Source of the DNA: GCA-002715885 sp045561575
Lineage (GTDB): Bacteria > Bacteroidota > Bacteroidia > Flavobacteriales > BACL11
Direction of reading: 5' to 3'
Assembly (NCBI GenBank): GCA_045561575.1
Contig: JBJKXM010000038.1
Coordinates: forward strand, 1 to 7,785
DNA: 7,785 nucleotides
Made by a program: the position numbers and the translations under genes
The notes under the pieces: model-generated
What the model was told of the DNA's origin: nothing
Database searches by the model: none
The model's input: only the letters and a program-made list of their open reading frames with translations
Part shown: piece after piece, positions 6,547 through 7,785 of the stretch
How the letters are laid out: every line of letters starts with the position of its first letter
How positions within the stretch are numbered: the first letter of the stretch is position 1

Positions 6547-7785
6547 TCCCAAAAGAAACCATTGATGAAATATTTGAAGCAGCTAAAATAGAAGAAGTGG
6601 TTTCTGATTTTGTTACTCTTAAAAAAAGAGGTGCTAATCTTTTAGGTCTGTGTCCATTTCATAATGAAAAAACCCCTTCATTTACGGTGTCTCCTTCGAA
6701 AGGAATCTATAAATGTTTTGGGTGCGGAGAAGGAGGGAATAGTGTTAGTTTTCTAATGGACAAAGAACACTATAGCTATCCTGAAGCGTTAAAATATCTT
6801 GCAAAAAAATATAATATTGAAATTGTTGAGCAAGAGATGACAGAAGAACAAGCCGAAAGAGCAAATGAAAAAGATAGCTTGTATATTATTTCAAAATTTG
6901 CAAAAGAGTTTTTTATAAATAGTATTTGGAATTCTGAAGAAGGAAAAAAAATAGGTTTAAACTACTTTAAAGAACGTGGTTATAATCAAGAAATTATTAA
7001 AAAATTTGAACTTGGATATAGTCCAAAAATTAAAAACTCTTTAACTAATGAAGCAATAAACAAATTATACTCTAAAGAGTTTTTATTAAAATCCGGCCTT
7101 TCAATTGAAGTTGGAAAAAATGAGATTATTGACAGATTCAGAGAGCGTGTCATGTTTCCTATACATAGTTTTTCAGGAAGAATTTTAGGTTTTGGCGGAA
7201 GAGCGCTCAATCCAAATGCTAAAGCAAAATATCAAAATTCTCCAGAGTCTATAATTTACAATAAAAGTAAAATCCTTTACGGAATATTTTTCGCAAAGAA
7301 TGCCATAAGCAAAAAAGATAATTGTTACATAGTTGAAGGTTACACTGATGTTATTTCATTATATCAAAAAGGAATTGAAAATGTAGTTTCTGCCTCTGGA
7401 ACTGCTTTAAGTATAGAACAAGTAAAACTAATAAGCCGATTTACAAAAAACATCACAATACTATTTGATGGAGATAGTGCGGGAATAAAGGCTTCATTCC
7501 GAAGTGTAGATTTAATACTAAAGGAGGGGATGAATGTTAAAGTAGTTCCATTTCCAGAAAATGAAGACCCTGACTCTTATGCCAAACAAAGTAGTACAGA
7601 TGAGTTAAACAGTTTTTTAGATAAGAATGCAATTGATTTTATTACATATAAAACAAAAATTCTTAATGCTGAATCTGAAGAAGACCCCATAAAAAGAGTT
7701 GCAATAATTAAAGAAATTATTAGATCAATAGCATTAATTCCTGATTATCTTACAAGAACAGAATATTGTAAAGTTTGTAGCAAAT
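6543..7785 (+). CDS. dnaG: DNA primase DnaG (3' end beyond window)
   Basis: DnaG makes RNA primers at the replication fork. The frame is open from the ATG at 6543 to the window edge, 414 codons plus one base. The zinc-binding domain has CPFH (C37, H40), then KCFGC with C58 and C61, the CHC2 pattern. The catalytic core follows: ERVMFPI (201-207), KYQNSPES (229-236), KILYG (243-247) and the TOPRIM motifs VEGYTDV (264-270) with E265 and FDGD (308-311) with D309 and D311. These acidic positions coincide in number with those of E. coli DnaG, so the spacing is canonical. The C-terminal helicase-interaction domain is missing only because the window ends; family members are usually about 600-660 residues. 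The ATG overlaps the TGA of the upstream gene (ATGA), implying translational coupling. Confidence 0.97.
   Translation, partial: MIPKETIDEIFEAAKIEEVVSDFVTLKKRGANLLGLCPFHNEKTPSFTVSPSKGIYKCFGCGEGGNSVSFLMDKEHYSYPEALKYLAKKYNIEIVEQEMTEEQAERANEKDSLYIISKFAKEFFINSIWNSEEGKKIGLNYFKERGYNQEIIKKFELGYSPKIKNSLTNEAINKLYSKEFLLKSGLSIEVGKNEIIDRFRERVMFPIHSFSGRILGFGGRALNPNAKAKYQNSPESIIYNKSKILYGIFFAKNAISKKDNCYIVEGYTDVISLYQKGIENVVSASGTALSIEQVKLISRFTKNITILFDGDSAGIKASFRSVDLILKEGMNVKVVPFPENEDPDSYAKQSSTDELNSFLDKNAIDFITYKTKILNAESEEDPIKRVAIIKEIIRSIALIPDYLTRTEYCKVCSK

Noticed and set aside
6986..7210. Minus-strand open frame of 74 residues inside dnaG
   Set aside because: It is antisense to the conserved primase core and has no independent support.

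Overview
The window is a compact, very AT-rich stretch of bacterial chromosome. It carries nine protein-coding genes, all on the + strand, and no mobile, phage, CRISPR or RNA-gene signal. The gene content and protein families point to Bacteroidota, most likely a Flavobacteriia-like member. Three things support this. A DUF3098-type small membrane protein lies between ftsX and uppP. The FtsX, TruB, QueA, RlmN and polyprenyl synthase sequences have the Bacteroidota form, including a short TruB without room for a PUA domain. One clear promoter matches the Bacteroidota primary sigma factor pattern (TTG, about 20 nt, TAnnTTTG). Start codons generally lack a strong Shine-Dalgarno sequence, as expected for this phylum. 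I cannot name a genus.

Layout: positions 1-50 are a short leader that may follow an upstream gene. A first tightly packed unit spans 51-2683: ftsX (cell division / peptidoglycan hydrolase control), a two-helix DUF3098-type protein, uppP (undecaprenyl pyrophosphate recycling) and truB (tRNA pseudouridine-55). Gaps here are only 1-11 nt. A promoter then sits across the truB stop codon (2675-2706) and probably starts a second unit: queA (queuosine), ispD (MEP isoprenoid pathway), rlmN (2-methyladenosine in rRNA/tRNA), a long-chain polyprenyl diphosphate synthase and dnaG (primase). The last gene is cut off by the window edge after 414 codons. The polyprenyl synthase and dnaG overlap by 4 nt.

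Two themes interleave. One is isoprenoid supply and envelope carriers: IspD makes an early MEP intermediate, the polyprenyl synthase extends chains (probably for menaquinone), and UppP recycles the C55 lipid carrier of wall synthesis next to FtsX. The other is RNA modification: TruB, QueA and RlmN. All of this is housekeeping. I found no evidence of an undescribed system. The least understood item is the DUF3098-type gene, and the most useful regulatory observation is the promoter embedded in the end of truB.
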